A DNA stretch of 64,000 nucleotides from Streptomyces sp. SolWspMP-5a-2 (GTDB lineage Bacteria; Actinomycetota; Actinomycetes; Streptomycetales; Streptomycetaceae). Position numbers and translations under genes: made by a program. Positions within the stretch are counted from its first letter, which is position 1; every line of letters starts with the position of its first letter. The notes below the pieces were generated by a model. The model was not told the DNA's origin, ran no database searches, and saw only the letters and a program-made list of their open reading frames with translations. The stretch is taken from positions 62,001 through 126,000 of the forward strand of contig NZ_FMCI01000250.1 in assembly GCF_900091845.1 (NCBI RefSeq). The letters are read 5' to 3'. Shown here piece by piece: positions 51,702 to 59,682 of this stretch.

Positions 51702-53828
51702 CTACGTCCGCGTCCGTGCCCGGCTGACGTCGAAGACGCCGGGGACGTTGCGCATCGCCCGCATGAGGGTGGGGAGGTGGGCAGCGTCCGGGAGTTGGAC
51801 GGTGTACGTGTGCCGGACCCGCTGCTGGCTGGGGGGTTCGACGGTCGCGGAGGAGATCTCCGCGCCCTCCGACGCCATGGCCTCGGTGAGGTCGGCGAGC
51901 AGATGCGGGCGCACGAACGATTCCGCGACGAGCGTGACCCGGCACTCGGTGGTGTCCCCCCAGCGCACGCCGATTTCCGCGCGCCCCGTGCCTTTCATCC
52001 GGGCGACGGCGGCGCACTCGACGCGGTGCACGGTCACCACTCCGCCGCGCACGGTGAAGCCGGTGACGTCGTCGGGCGGCACGGGCGTGCAGCAGCCGGC
52101 CAGCCGCACCGTCGCGCCGGGCTGGTCGACGAGGACGTTGTCGCTGGTGGGACGGGCCTCGGGCGGGGCGAAGGACGGGAACGGGTCGGGGGCCTCGGCG
52201 GCGGGGCGCAGCCGGACCTCGGGCTTCTGCGCGCGCTCGGGGGCGTCGTGGGCGGGGTGGGTGGTGAGCCAGCGCTGGATGGCGATGCGCGCGGCGGGGG
52301 TGTGGGCGTGCTCAAGCCACTCGCGGGAGGGCTCGGACGCCGGGTCCTGGCCCATCAGGAGCTGGACGGTGTCGCCGTCGGTGAGGACCGTGCTGAGCGT
52401 CGCCAGGCGGCCGTTGACGCGGGCGCCGATGCACGCGTGCGCGTCCTCGCCGTACTGCGCGTAGGCGGCGTCGACGCAGGTGGCGCCCTCGGGGAGGCCG
52501 AGGGTGCCGCCGTCGGGGCGGAAGACGGTGATCTCGCGGTCCTGCGCGAGGTCCTCGCGGAGGGTGGACCAGAAGGTGTCGGTGTCGGGCGCGGCCTCCT
52601 GCCAGTCGAGCAGGCGGGAGAGCCAGCCGGGCCTGGTGGGGTCGGCGCGTTCGCCGTCGGCGGGGTCGTCGGGCGCGGGGGCGTAGGGGTTGCCGAGCGC
52701 GACGACACCGGCCTCGGCGACCTTGTGCATCTGGTGGGTGCGGATGAGGACTTCGGTGACCTGCCCGTCCGCGCGGGCGACCGCGGTGTGCAGCGACTGG
52801 TAGAGGTTGAACTTCGGTACGGCGATGAAGTCCTTGAACTCCGAGACGACGGGCGTCATACAGGTGTGCAGTTCGCCGAGGACGCCGTAGCAGTCGGCGT
52901 CCTCGTTGACGAGGATCAGCAGGCGGCCGAAGTCGGCGCCGCGCAGGCGTCCGCGTTTGCGGGAGACCCGGTGGACGGAGACGAAGTGCCGTGGCCTGAT
53001 GAGGACTTCGGCGGGGATGCCGGCGTCGCGCAGGACGGCGCGGATCTCCTCGGTGGTCTCGGCGAGCGGGTCGTCGGCGCGGGAGGCGTTCTCGACGATC
53101 AGTTCCCTGGTGTGCTGGTACTCCTCGGGGTGGAGGATCGCGAAGACCAGGTCCTCCAGCTCGGTCTTGAGTGCCTGGACGCCGAGGCGTTCGGCGAGCG
53201 GGATGAGGAAGTCCCGGGTGATCTTGGCGATGCGCTCCTGCTTCTCGGGGCGCATGACGCCGAGGGTGCGCATGTTGTGCAGCCGGTCGGCGAGTTTGAT
53301 CGACATGACGCGGACGTCGCTGCCGGTGGCGACGAGCATCTTGCGGAAGGTCTCGGGTTCGGCGGCGGCGCCGTAGTCGACCTTCTCCAGTTTGGTGACG
53401 CCGTCGACGAGGTAGCGCACCTCGGCGCCGAACTCGGCGCCCACCTGGTCGAGCGTCACGTCCGTGTCCTCGACGGTGTCGTGGAGCAGGGAGGCGGTCA
53501 ACGTGGTCGTCTCGGCGCCGAGTTCGGCGAGGATGAGGGTCACCGCGAGGGGGTGGGTGATGTACGGCTCGCCGCTCTTGCGCATCTGGCCGCGGTGCGA
53601 GGACTCGGCCAGGAGGTAGGCGCGGCGCAGGGGTTCGAGGTCGGCGTCGGGGTGGTGGGCGCGGTGGGCGTCGGCGAGATGGCCGATGGCGTCGGGCAGG
53701 CGGTCACGGGCCGCGGGGCCGAGCAGGGCTGCCCGGCCGAGGCGGCGCAGGTCGATCCGGGCCCGCCAGCGCGCGGCGGACGCGGTCACCGGACCTGGGG
53801 TCGCGGGGTTCGTCGCCTCCGCACTCAT
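51702..53828 (-). CDS. rshA: RelA/SpoT homologue (RshA-type ppGpp hydrolase, atypical synthetase domain)
   Basis: 708 aa. The HD hydrolase domain is intact (YITHPLAV, LLHDTVEDTD, SIKLADRLHNMRTL). The synthetase domain keeps FKDFIAVPKFNLYQSLHTAV and the catalytic Glu of TEVLIRTHQMHKVAE. The segment around the usual DIYDLxxIR Asp is shortened (RGADFGRLLILVNEDADCYG), so synthesis is doubtful. TGS (ITVFRPDGGTLGLPEG), a zinc-finger-like part with GCCTPVPPDD, and an ACT domain follow. In S. coelicolor the second RSH gene at this position is rshA. ATG 53828 with GGAGGTG decides the start. Confidence 0.9.
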   Translation of the reverse strand: MSAEATNPATPGPVTASAARWRARIDLRRLGRAALLGPAARDRLPDAIGHLADAHRAHHPDADLEPLRRAYLLAESSHRGQMRKSGEPYITHPLAVTLILAELGAETTTLTASLLHDTVEDTDVTLDQVGAEFGAEVRYLVDGVTKLEKVDYGAAAEPETFRKMLVATGSDVRVMSIKLADRLHNMRTLGVMRPEKQERIAKITRDFLIPLAERLGVQALKTELEDLVFAILHPEEYQHTRELIVENASRADDPLAETTEEIRAVLRDAGIPAEVLIRPRHFVSVHRVSRKRGRLRGADFGRLLILVNEDADCYGVLGELHTCMTPVVSEFKDFIAVPKFNLYQSLHTAVARADGQVTEVLIRTHQMHKVAEAGVVALGNPYAPAPDDPADGERADPTRPGWLSRLLDWQEAAPDTDTFWSTLREDLAQDREITVFRPDGGTLGLPEGATCVDAAYAQYGEDAHACIGARVNGRLATLSTVLTDGDTVQLLMGQDPASEPSREWLEHAHTPAARIAIQRWLTTHPAHDAPERAQKPEVRLRPAAEAPDPFPSFAPPEARPTSDNVLVDQPGATVRLAGCCTPVPPDDVTGFTVRGGVVTVHRVECAAVARMKGTGRAEIGVRWGDTTECRVTLVAESFVRPHLLADLTEAMASEGAEISSATVEPPSQQRVRHTYTVQLPDAAHLPTLMRAMRNVPGVFDVSRARTRT

Positions 53829-54126
53829 GGGCACCTCCGGCTGCGTGGACCGGCGGACGGGGTGCCCCAGGGCGGACACGGCTCGGGGGCTGGTTTCGGT
53901 CCCCCGTCCGGGCCGGTGCTTGATGCTACCGAGCCCACCACGTGCGACTGACCGCCTCTCGCCGAGCGTGAAACGGATCACCCAATCGAGCGATCGTTCA
54001 CAGGTTTACCGATTCAAGCCAGGTGCTGGGCGGCCTGCCGTGGTTTCCTGCCCCGCGACCCGCCGACTGGCTGGCACTCAGTGCCATACGGGCCGGTACA
54101 CCTCTGATGCCAAGCCGACGCACCGT
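53829..54126. promoter_or_regulatory. RSH gene promoter region
   Basis: About 300 bp with no gene. The AT-richer part 53970-54020 (ACCCAATCGAGCGATCGTTC) is the likely promoter for the RSH gene. No consensus pair identified. Confidence 0.4.
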
Positions 54127-54996
54127 TCAGCGGACGGCGTTTTCCAGCCATGCCGGATCGATCTCGCCCTCGGCGACGATCACCGCGGGACCGGTCATCT
54201 CGATCTCGCCGTCGGAGCGCTCGGTGATCACCAGCGTTCCGCCGGGCACGTCGACGGTGTAGGTGGCGGGGGTGCCGGTGGCCGACGGGTCGGCGGCGTC
54301 CCGGCGGGCCGCGGCCACGGCGACGGCGCACGCGCCCGTGCCGCACGACCGGGTCTCGCCCGACCCGCGCTCGTGCACCCGCAGGGCGACGTGCCGGGGG
54401 CCGCGGTCGACCACGAACTCGACGTTGACGCCGTCCGGGTAGGCGCCGTCCGGGCCGACCGGCGGGGCGGTGCGCAGGTCCCCCGCGTGTGCGAGGTCCT
54501 CGACGAAGGCGACCGCGTGCGGGTTGCCCATGTTGACGTGGGTGGCGGGCCAGGAGCGCTCGCCCACCCGCACCGTGACCTCGCCCCCGGGGAGCAGGGC
54601 GCGGCCCATGCCGACCGTGACGTCGCCGTTCTTGGCGAGGTGGACGCTCTTGACGCCCCCGCGCGTGGCGACCGTGAGGTCGCCCTCGGTGACGTGCCCG
54701 GCGCGCTGGAGGTAGCGGGCGAAGACGCGGACGCCGTTGCCGCACATCTCGGCGACCGATCCGTCGCCGTTGCGGTAGTCCATGAACCACTCGGCCTCGG
54801 CGGCCATCCCCGCGGCCTCCGGGTGCGCAGCGGAGCGCACCACGTGCAGCAGGCCGTCCCCGCCGATGCCCGCGCGGCGGTCGCACAGGGCGGCGACGGC
54901 GGCCGGGGGCAGGTCGAGGCTGTTCTCCGGGTCGGGGACGATCACGAAGTCGTTCTCCGTGCCGTGTCCCTTGAGGAAGGCGATCCGCGTGCTCAT
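54127..54996 (-). CDS. dapF: Diaminopimelate epimerase
   Basis: 289 aa. Converts LL- to meso-diaminopimelate for lysine and peptidoglycan. Two catalytic cysteines in MCGNGVRVFARY and RSCGTGACAVA. The N-terminal FLKGHGTENDFVIV matches the family except that KxxGxGNDF has TE before NDF, common in streptomycetes. ATG 54996 (MSTRIAF) is preferred to the upstream in-frame GTG. Streptomyces walls contain LL-diaminopimelate, so the enzyme chiefly serves lysine synthesis there. Confidence 0.95.
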   Translation of the reverse strand: MSTRIAFLKGHGTENDFVIVPDPENSLDLPPAAVAALCDRRAGIGGDGLLHVVRSAAHPEAAGMAAEAEWFMDYRNGDGSVAEMCGNGVRVFARYLQRAGHVTEGDLTVATRGGVKSVHLAKNGDVTVGMGRALLPGGEVTVRVGERSWPATHVNMGNPHAVAFVEDLAHAGDLRTAPPVGPDGAYPDGVNVEFVVDRGPRHVALRVHERGSGETRSCGTGACAVAVAAARRDAADPSATGTPATYTVDVPGGTLVITERSDGEIEMTGPAVIVAEGEIDPAWLENAVR

Positions 54997-55042
54997 GTCC
55001 CGATCGTACGGCGCGGCACCGACAGTCACCGCCGCGGCGGGC

Positions 55043-55546
55043 CTACCGCAGGCGGGCCACGCGCCACACCGCGAGGACGATCACCGCGCCGACGACGACG
55101 GCGTAGGTGAGGACGACGCGCCAGTCGGGGCGGCGTCCGGCGCCGCGGGCGGGCAGACCTGGCCAGGTGTGCCCGACGCGGCGGGCGGCCATCATGCCCC
55201 AGCCCGCGGCGCAGGAGCAGATCAGCAGACCCAGCATGGCGATCACGGCGCCGCTGTCGCCGAAGTCGAAGGCGAGCGGGAAGGCGAACATCAGGGAGCC
55301 GACGGCGGCGAGTCCGACGATGGGGGCCAGGTGCCACAGCCGCAGCCGGCGTTGCGGACGCAGCTCCACCTCGACCTCGGGACCGCCCGCGAACATCTCC
55401 TCGGGCTCGGGCCCGTCGGCGGTCACCCCGTCCTCGGTGTCGTCGGGCCCGTCCGGGCTCAGACGGTCCGCGTCCTGCTCCGGCCCACCGCTGTCGGCGG
55501 TGAAGGGCTCGGTTCCTTGTGCGGTGTCGCGAGGGCCGGCCTCCAT
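55043..55546 (-). CDS. Small integral membrane protein of unknown function
   Basis: About 167 aa. The first ~65 residues are acidic and disordered (PDGPDDTEDGVTADGPEPEE). Then three hydrophobic helices appear (IVGLAAVGSLMFAFPLAF, AVIAMLGLLICSCAAGWG, VVLTYAVVVGAVIVLAVW) with a basic end. No family recognised. GTG 55552 or ATG 55546 can follow GGGAGGG. It lies between miaA and dapF on the same strand and may be co-transcribed with them. Confidence 0.78.
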   Translation of the reverse strand: MEAGPRDTAQGTEPFTADSGGPEQDADRLSPDGPDDTEDGVTADGPEPEEMFAGGPEVEVELRPQRRLRLWHLAPIVGLAAVGSLMFAFPLAFDFGDSGAVIAMLGLLICSCAAGWGMMAARRVGHTWPGLPARGAGRRPDWRVVLTYAVVVGAVIVLAVWRVARLR

Positions 55547-55649
55547 CGCCACGCGCCCTCCCAACTAGGACTAGGTCGATCGAAGCTCGATGATGGCACG
55601 GCCCCGGAGGCCGCGATGACGGCCGGAGCGTCCCGATGCCATGACGTGA

Positions 55650-56588
55650 TCAGGCTGTGACCGGTCGTTCGAGCAACGCCAGTGCGAGCCGCGGAAGTTC
55701 CGTCAGATCCGCCTCGGCCCCACTGAGCCAGTGCACCCGCGGGTCCCTCCTGAACCACGAATCCTGACGGCGCGCGAAGCGTTTGGTGGCCCGTACGGTC
55801 TCGGTCCTGGCCTCGTCGAGGGTGCACTCGCCGGCGAGCGCGCCGAGCACCTGCTGGTAGCCGAGCGCGCGGGACGCCGTGCGCCCCTCGCGCAGCCCGC
55901 GCGCCTCCAGGGCGCGCACTTCGTCGACGAGTCCCGCCTCCCACATCCGGTCGACGCGGCGGGCGATGCGCTCGTCGAGTTCGGGGCGGGCCACGTCGAC
56001 GCCGATCTGGACGGTGTCGTAGACCGAGTCGTGGCCCGGGAGGTTGGCCGTGAAGGGGCGGCCGGTGATCTCGATGACCTCGAGCGCCCGCACGATCCGG
56101 CGGCCGTTGCTGGGCAGGATCGCCTGGCCCGCGCCGGGGTCGGCGGCGGCGAGGCGGGCGTGCAGGGCGCCGGAGCCGCGCAGGGTCAGCTCCTGCTCCA
56201 GGCGGGCCCTGACCTCGGGGTCGGTGCCGGGGAACTCCAGGTTGTCGACGGCCCCGCGCACGTACAGGCCGGAACCGCCGACCAGGACCGGCCAGCGGCC
56301 CTCGGCGAGCAGGGCGTCGATGCGCTCCCGGGCGAGGCGCTGGTACTCGGCGACGGACGCGGTGACGGTGACGTCCCAGACGTCCAGGAGGTGGTGCGGG
56401 ACGTCCCCGCGTTCGTCGGGCGTCAGTTTGGCGGTACCGATGTCCATCCCCCGGTACAGCTGCATCGAGTCGGCGTTGACGACCTCGCCGCCGAGCCTGC
56501 GGGCGAGGAAGACACCCAGATCGGACTTACCGGCCGCCGTGGGACCGACGACGGCGATGACTCGGGGGGCGGGGGATGCGCTGCTCAC
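55650..56588 (-). CDS. miaA: tRNA dimethylallyltransferase
   Basis: 312 aa, normal length. Adds a dimethylallyl group to A37 of tRNAs reading UNN codons. P-loop GPTAAGKSDL, DSMQLYRGMDIGTAK, GGSGLYVRGA, and C-terminal TVRATKRFARRQDSWFRRD. GTG 56588 (MSSASPAPRVIAVVGPT) is the start by homology; the longer frame has no similarity. The partner enzyme gene miaB lies 3 kb away. Confidence 0.95.
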   Translation of the reverse strand: MSSASPAPRVIAVVGPTAAGKSDLGVFLARRLGGEVVNADSMQLYRGMDIGTAKLTPDERGDVPHHLLDVWDVTVTASVAEYQRLARERIDALLAEGRWPVLVGGSGLYVRGAVDNLEFPGTDPEVRARLEQELTLRGSGALHARLAAADPGAGQAILPSNGRRIVRALEVIEITGRPFTANLPGHDSVYDTVQIGVDVARPELDERIARRVDRMWEAGLVDEVRALEARGLREGRTASRALGYQQVLGALAGECTLDEARTETVRATKRFARRQDSWFRRDPRVHWLSGAEADLTELPRLALALLERPVTA

Positions 56589-56770
56589 GGGACCAGTCTC
56601 GCAAACCCCGGGAGCGCTCCCCGAACGAGCTACGTGACGGCGTCGGCACGGTGTCGTTGCCCGTTGCGTGGTTCTGCCGTCCGGTTCCGGTGGGCGGCGG
56701 ACCGGGGGACGCGTTCGGACGCACCGGACGACGCGGGATCCCACCCGCGCGAGTAACGTATGGAGTTGAT

Positions 56771-57055
56771 ATGGGCGTATTTGCACGGCTTATTCGGAGG
56801 TCGAAGGCTACCGAGGAGACGGCGGCACAGGACGCGTCGACCGACGGGGCACCCGGCGCCGTGACCGAGGACGGCACCGCGGGAGCCGGGGCCGTCGCAC
56901 CGGCGCCGGAACGGACCGGGGCCGGGGCGGAGGCCGGGGCCGCGGAGGCGGGCCCGGACGGTGTGGCGGGGGCCGGTGAGGGTATCGGCATCCCCAAGCA
57001 GCAGTCCGTCGGGCAGGCGACCGACAGCGGAGCCGACGAGGACGCCCGCAGGTAA
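56771..57055 (+). CDS. Small Ala/Gly/Glu-rich protein of unknown function
   Basis: 94 aa. Starts MGVFARLIRRSKATEET, an amphipathic basic helix, then a long Gly/Ala/Glu/Pro-rich disordered stretch and a short conserved-looking end (GIGIPKQQSVGQATDSGADE). ATG 56771 with GGAG upstream. It is 15 bp before the next small gene, so they form an operon. Similar streptomycete proteins are sometimes labelled gliding-motility proteins without evidence; I do not adopt that. Confidence 0.72.
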   Translation: MGVFARLIRRSKATEETAAQDASTDGAPGAVTEDGTAGAGAVAPAPERTGAGAEAGAAEAGPDGVAGAGEGIGIPKQQSVGQATDSGADEDARR

Positions 57056-57070
57056 CAGGGAAGGTAAACC

Positions 57071-57364
57071 ATGGGTCTTCTGGACAACTTGAAAGCCAAG
57101 CTGAACCCGGCCAAGGACAAGGTCTCCGACCTCGCGCAGCAGCACGGGGACAAGATCGCCCAGGGTCTGGACAAGGCCGCGAAGGCGGTCGACGAGAAGA
57201 CCAAGGGCAAGTACAGCGACAAGATCGAGTCGGGGACGGGCAAGGCCAAGGGCGCCGTGGACCGCCTCGCGCACAAGGACGACCCCGCCACCCCGACCGA
57301 CCCCGTGACCCCCACCGACCCGGCGAGGCCGACACGGCCCGAGGGGACACCCCCGACGCCGTAG
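57071..57364 (+). CDS. MT0933-type antitoxin homologue
   Basis: 97 aa. MGLLDNLKAKLNPAKDKVSD, followed by LAQQHGDKIAQGLDKAAKAV and DEKTKGKYSDKI, is the core of the mycobacterial MT0933 (Rv0909) antitoxin-like family, strongly helical and charged. The end is a Thr/Pro-rich tail (TPTDPVTPTDPARPTRP). In mycobacteria such proteins pair with a toxin of the RatA/SRPBCC type; no such toxin gene is next to it here, so the name indicates similarity only. Ribosome site GGGAAGG. Confidence 0.82.
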   Translation: MGLLDNLKAKLNPAKDKVSDLAQQHGDKIAQGLDKAAKAVDEKTKGKYSDKIESGTGKAKGAVDRLAHKDDPATPTDPVTPTDPARPTRPEGTPPTP

Positions 57365-57384
57365 CGGCCCGTGCGGCCCTTCGA

Positions 57385-57436
57385 GGAACGGCGGACGACC
57401 CCAGGAGCGGAAAGACTCCGGGCCGTCCGCCGTTCC
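57385..57436. terminator. Bidirectional terminator
   Basis: GGAACGGCGGACG (57385-57397) pairs with CGTCCGCCGTTCC (57424-57436), with an inner GGAG/CTCC hairpin, between converging genes. Confidence 0.82.
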
Positions 57437-57501
57437 CGTGCGCCCGGCGTGCGGCGTGCGGGTCGGACGACGGTGAGCGCGCCCCTCTCCCCCGCCGGGT
57501 G

Positions 57502-58221
57502 TCAGGACCAGGCGGCGACCAGGTAGCCGACGCCGTAGGGCGCGTCGTCCAGGAGCAGGGCGCCGCCGAGGTCCGCGTCCTGCGCCGCGCCCGCGAGGAC
57601 CTGCCAGGGGGCGCGGCCCGCGGCCTTCAGCTCCCGGGCGAGCTTCGCGTCGAGGGCGCGCAGGGCGGCCAGGTCGGCGTCCGCCAGCGCACGGGCGGCC
57701 ACCGCGTCGAAGGGCGCCGCGCGCTCGTCCAGATAGCCAGGCGCTTTGACGGTGCGGCACGCGCTGGCGTCCCCCATCGCCAGCAGCGCGACCCGGGGCG
57801 CGCGGGAGGCCAGTTCACGCCCGGCGGCGAGGCACTCCTCGGGGTCGAGCGTCTCCGCCACGCCGAGCCCCTCGACCGGGACGCCGGTCCATCCGGCCCG
57901 CGCCAGCAGCCACCCGGCCACGGCGAGGGACGGCGGGAGGGTGCCGCCGGGGACGGTCGCGCCGTCGTCCCGCGCGCCGAGGGTGACGTCGAGGCCGACG
58001 CCGAAGCCGCGGAAGGAACCCGGCGTGCCCTGCGGGTGCGGGCCCCGCGTGCCGGGATCCGCGGGCCCGACGACGACCAGCAGGTCGGGCCGGGCGGCGG
58101 CGAGGACCCCGAGCGCGTCGGCGCAGGCGGCGCGGGCCGCGTCCAGCTCGGGAGCGGCGCCCGCGGCCACCTCGGGCACGAGCAACGGCGGACAGGGGCA
58201 GACGGCGGCGGCGACAAGCAT
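57502..58221 (-). CDS. Class III extradiol dioxygenase-like (LigB superfamily) protein
   Basis: 239 aa. It starts MLVAAAVCPCPPLLVPEVAA as LigB-like and MEMO-related proteins of streptomycetes do. Further on come a strand VVVGPADPGTR and a segment VALLAMGDASACRTVKAPGY that is typically GDgS. The usual metal-binding His residues of extradiol dioxygenases are few, so dioxygenase activity is doubtful. It lies between LysE and the small antitoxin-like gene; in Streptomyces it is commonly close to miaA/miaB. Function unknown. Confidence 0.75.
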   Translation of the reverse strand: MLVAAAVCPCPPLLVPEVAAGAAPELDAARAACADALGVLAAARPDLLVVVGPADPGTRGPHPQGTPGSFRGFGVGLDVTLGARDDGATVPGGTLPPSLAVAGWLLARAGWTGVPVEGLGVAETLDPEECLAAGRELASRAPRVALLAMGDASACRTVKAPGYLDERAAPFDAVAARALADADLAALRALDAKLARELKAAGRAPWQVLAGAAQDADLGGALLLDDAPYGVGYLVAAWS

Positions 58222-58290
58222 GATCGGCAGCGTAACCCCGGACCGTGCGGACGTCCTCCCCGGCCGGGTCGGCGCCCCTCCCGGAACAGA

Positions 58291-58917
58291 TCAGACGGCC
58301 AGCCGCTCGGCGAGCAGGAGGGCCCCGACGAGGATCATCAGCACGCCGGAGACGCGGGTGACCGCGCGGGCCGCGGCGGGCCGGGTCCGCAGGACGGTGC
58401 GGGCCAGCACCGCGACGGCGAGGTAGACGGTGGCACAGGCGGCCATGTGCAGGACGCCGAGGAGCCCGGTCTGCGCGGCCACCGGCCAGCCGTCACCTGT
58501 GGTGTCGATGAACTGCGGGAACAGCGAGAGGTACAGCAGCAGCGCCTTCGGGTTCAGACCGCTGATCCCAGCCCCCTGGAGCATCACCCGCGCCCGCGAG
58601 GCACCGGCCGTCCCCGCGGCGGCGGTCAGCTCGGCCGGCTGCCGCAGGACGTGCCGGCCCAGCCAGATCAGGTACCCGGCCCCGGCGACCGTGAGCGCCG
58701 TGAGCAGGGCCGGTGAACTCGCCACGAGCACGGCCAGGCCGGCGACGGCGACGGCGAGGACCGTGTAGCCCGCGTATCCGGCGACCAGCCCGGACACCGC
58801 CGGGAGGACCGAGCGCCCGCGCAGACCCGCCGAGATGGCGAACGCCCAGTCCGCGCCGGGGGTGAGCACCAGCAGCAGATCCACCGCCAGGAAGGCCGCC
58901 AGCGTGGTCGCGTCCAT
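58291..58917 (-). CDS. LysE/RhtB family amino acid exporter
   Basis: 208 aa, six hydrophobic helices. Opening LAAFLAVDLLLVLTPGADWAF with the LTPGAD motif, and the middle motif GISGLNPKALLLYLSLFPQF, are diagnostic. Exports an amino acid or small amine using the proton gradient. Divergent from an Lrp/AsnC regulator, which very probably controls it. Confidence 0.92.
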   Translation of the reverse strand: MDATTLAAFLAVDLLLVLTPGADWAFAISAGLRGRSVLPAVSGLVAGYAGYTVLAVAVAGLAVLVASSPALLTALTVAGAGYLIWLGRHVLRQPAELTAAAGTAGASRARVMLQGAGISGLNPKALLLYLSLFPQFIDTTGDGWPVAAQTGLLGVLHMAACATVYLAVAVLARTVLRTRPAAARAVTRVSGVLMILVGALLLAERLAV

Positions 58918-59028
58918 CGGACCCGTCTCCTCTCCTCGTCCACTGCGCGAGGAAGGCTAGGACGGATACGCCCAAGTATGTTTGCTTCTTTACCCCGTGA
59001 TCGCGGGATCAGAGGGAGAATCTTCTCC

Positions 59029-59481
59029 ATGGACGCCATGGACCGGAAGATTCTGACCGAGCTGCAGAAGGACGGCCGTTTGACGGTCACCGAGCTGGCC
59101 TCCCGTGTGCGGCTCAGCGTCTCGCCCTGCCACCGCCGGCTGCGCGACCTCGAACGCGAGGGCGCGATCCGCGGGTACCGCGCGGTGGTCGACCCGGCGG
59201 CGGTCGGGCTGCATTTCGAGACCCTGGTCTTCGCCACCCTGCGCTGGGAGTCCCCCGACACCGTCACCGCCTTCGAGGAGGCCGTCGCCGGGATCCCGCA
59301 CGTCCTCCAGGCACAGCGCCTGTTCGGCGAACCCGACTACCTGCTGCGGGTCGCCACCGCCGACCTCGCCGCCTACCAGCGGCTCTACGACGAGCGGCTC
59401 GCCCGCCTGCCCGGGGTGCAGCGCCTGACCTCGACCCTCGTCATGAAGAACGTCGTCGACGACCGACCGCTCCCCGCCTAG
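59029..59481 (+). CDS. Lrp/AsnC family transcriptional regulator
   Basis: 150 aa. N-terminal helix-turn-helix (MDRKILTELQKDGRLTVTEL, LSVSPCHRRLRDLEREG) and C-terminal RAM ligand-binding domain (GEPDYLLRVATADLAAYQRL). It probably senses the amino acid exported by the divergent LysE protein. ATG 59029 lies downstream of AGGGAGAA and matches the usual N-terminus; an ATG 51 bp upstream is in frame but unlikely. Confidence 0.92.
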   Translation: MDAMDRKILTELQKDGRLTVTELASRVRLSVSPCHRRLRDLEREGAIRGYRAVVDPAAVGLHFETLVFATLRWESPDTVTAFEEAVAGIPHVLQAQRLFGEPDYLLRVATADLAAYQRLYDERLARLPGVQRLTSTLVMKNVVDDRPLPA

Positions 59482-59682
59482 CCCCCGAGCGCCCCCGCCC
59501 CCTCCACCGTCGCGGACGTGCCTACGGCCCGCCGAAGGGGGCCGACGCGCGGGCGGACGGGGTCATGACCTGGACGGGATGGCGCTCGCGCGCAGGCGGG
59601 GGTGGACGAGCGCGGGGCGGGGTGCACGGGCGCCACGGAGAGGTGCTCTCCGTGCTGGGCGGGGTGTTCCGGTTCGGGTCGG

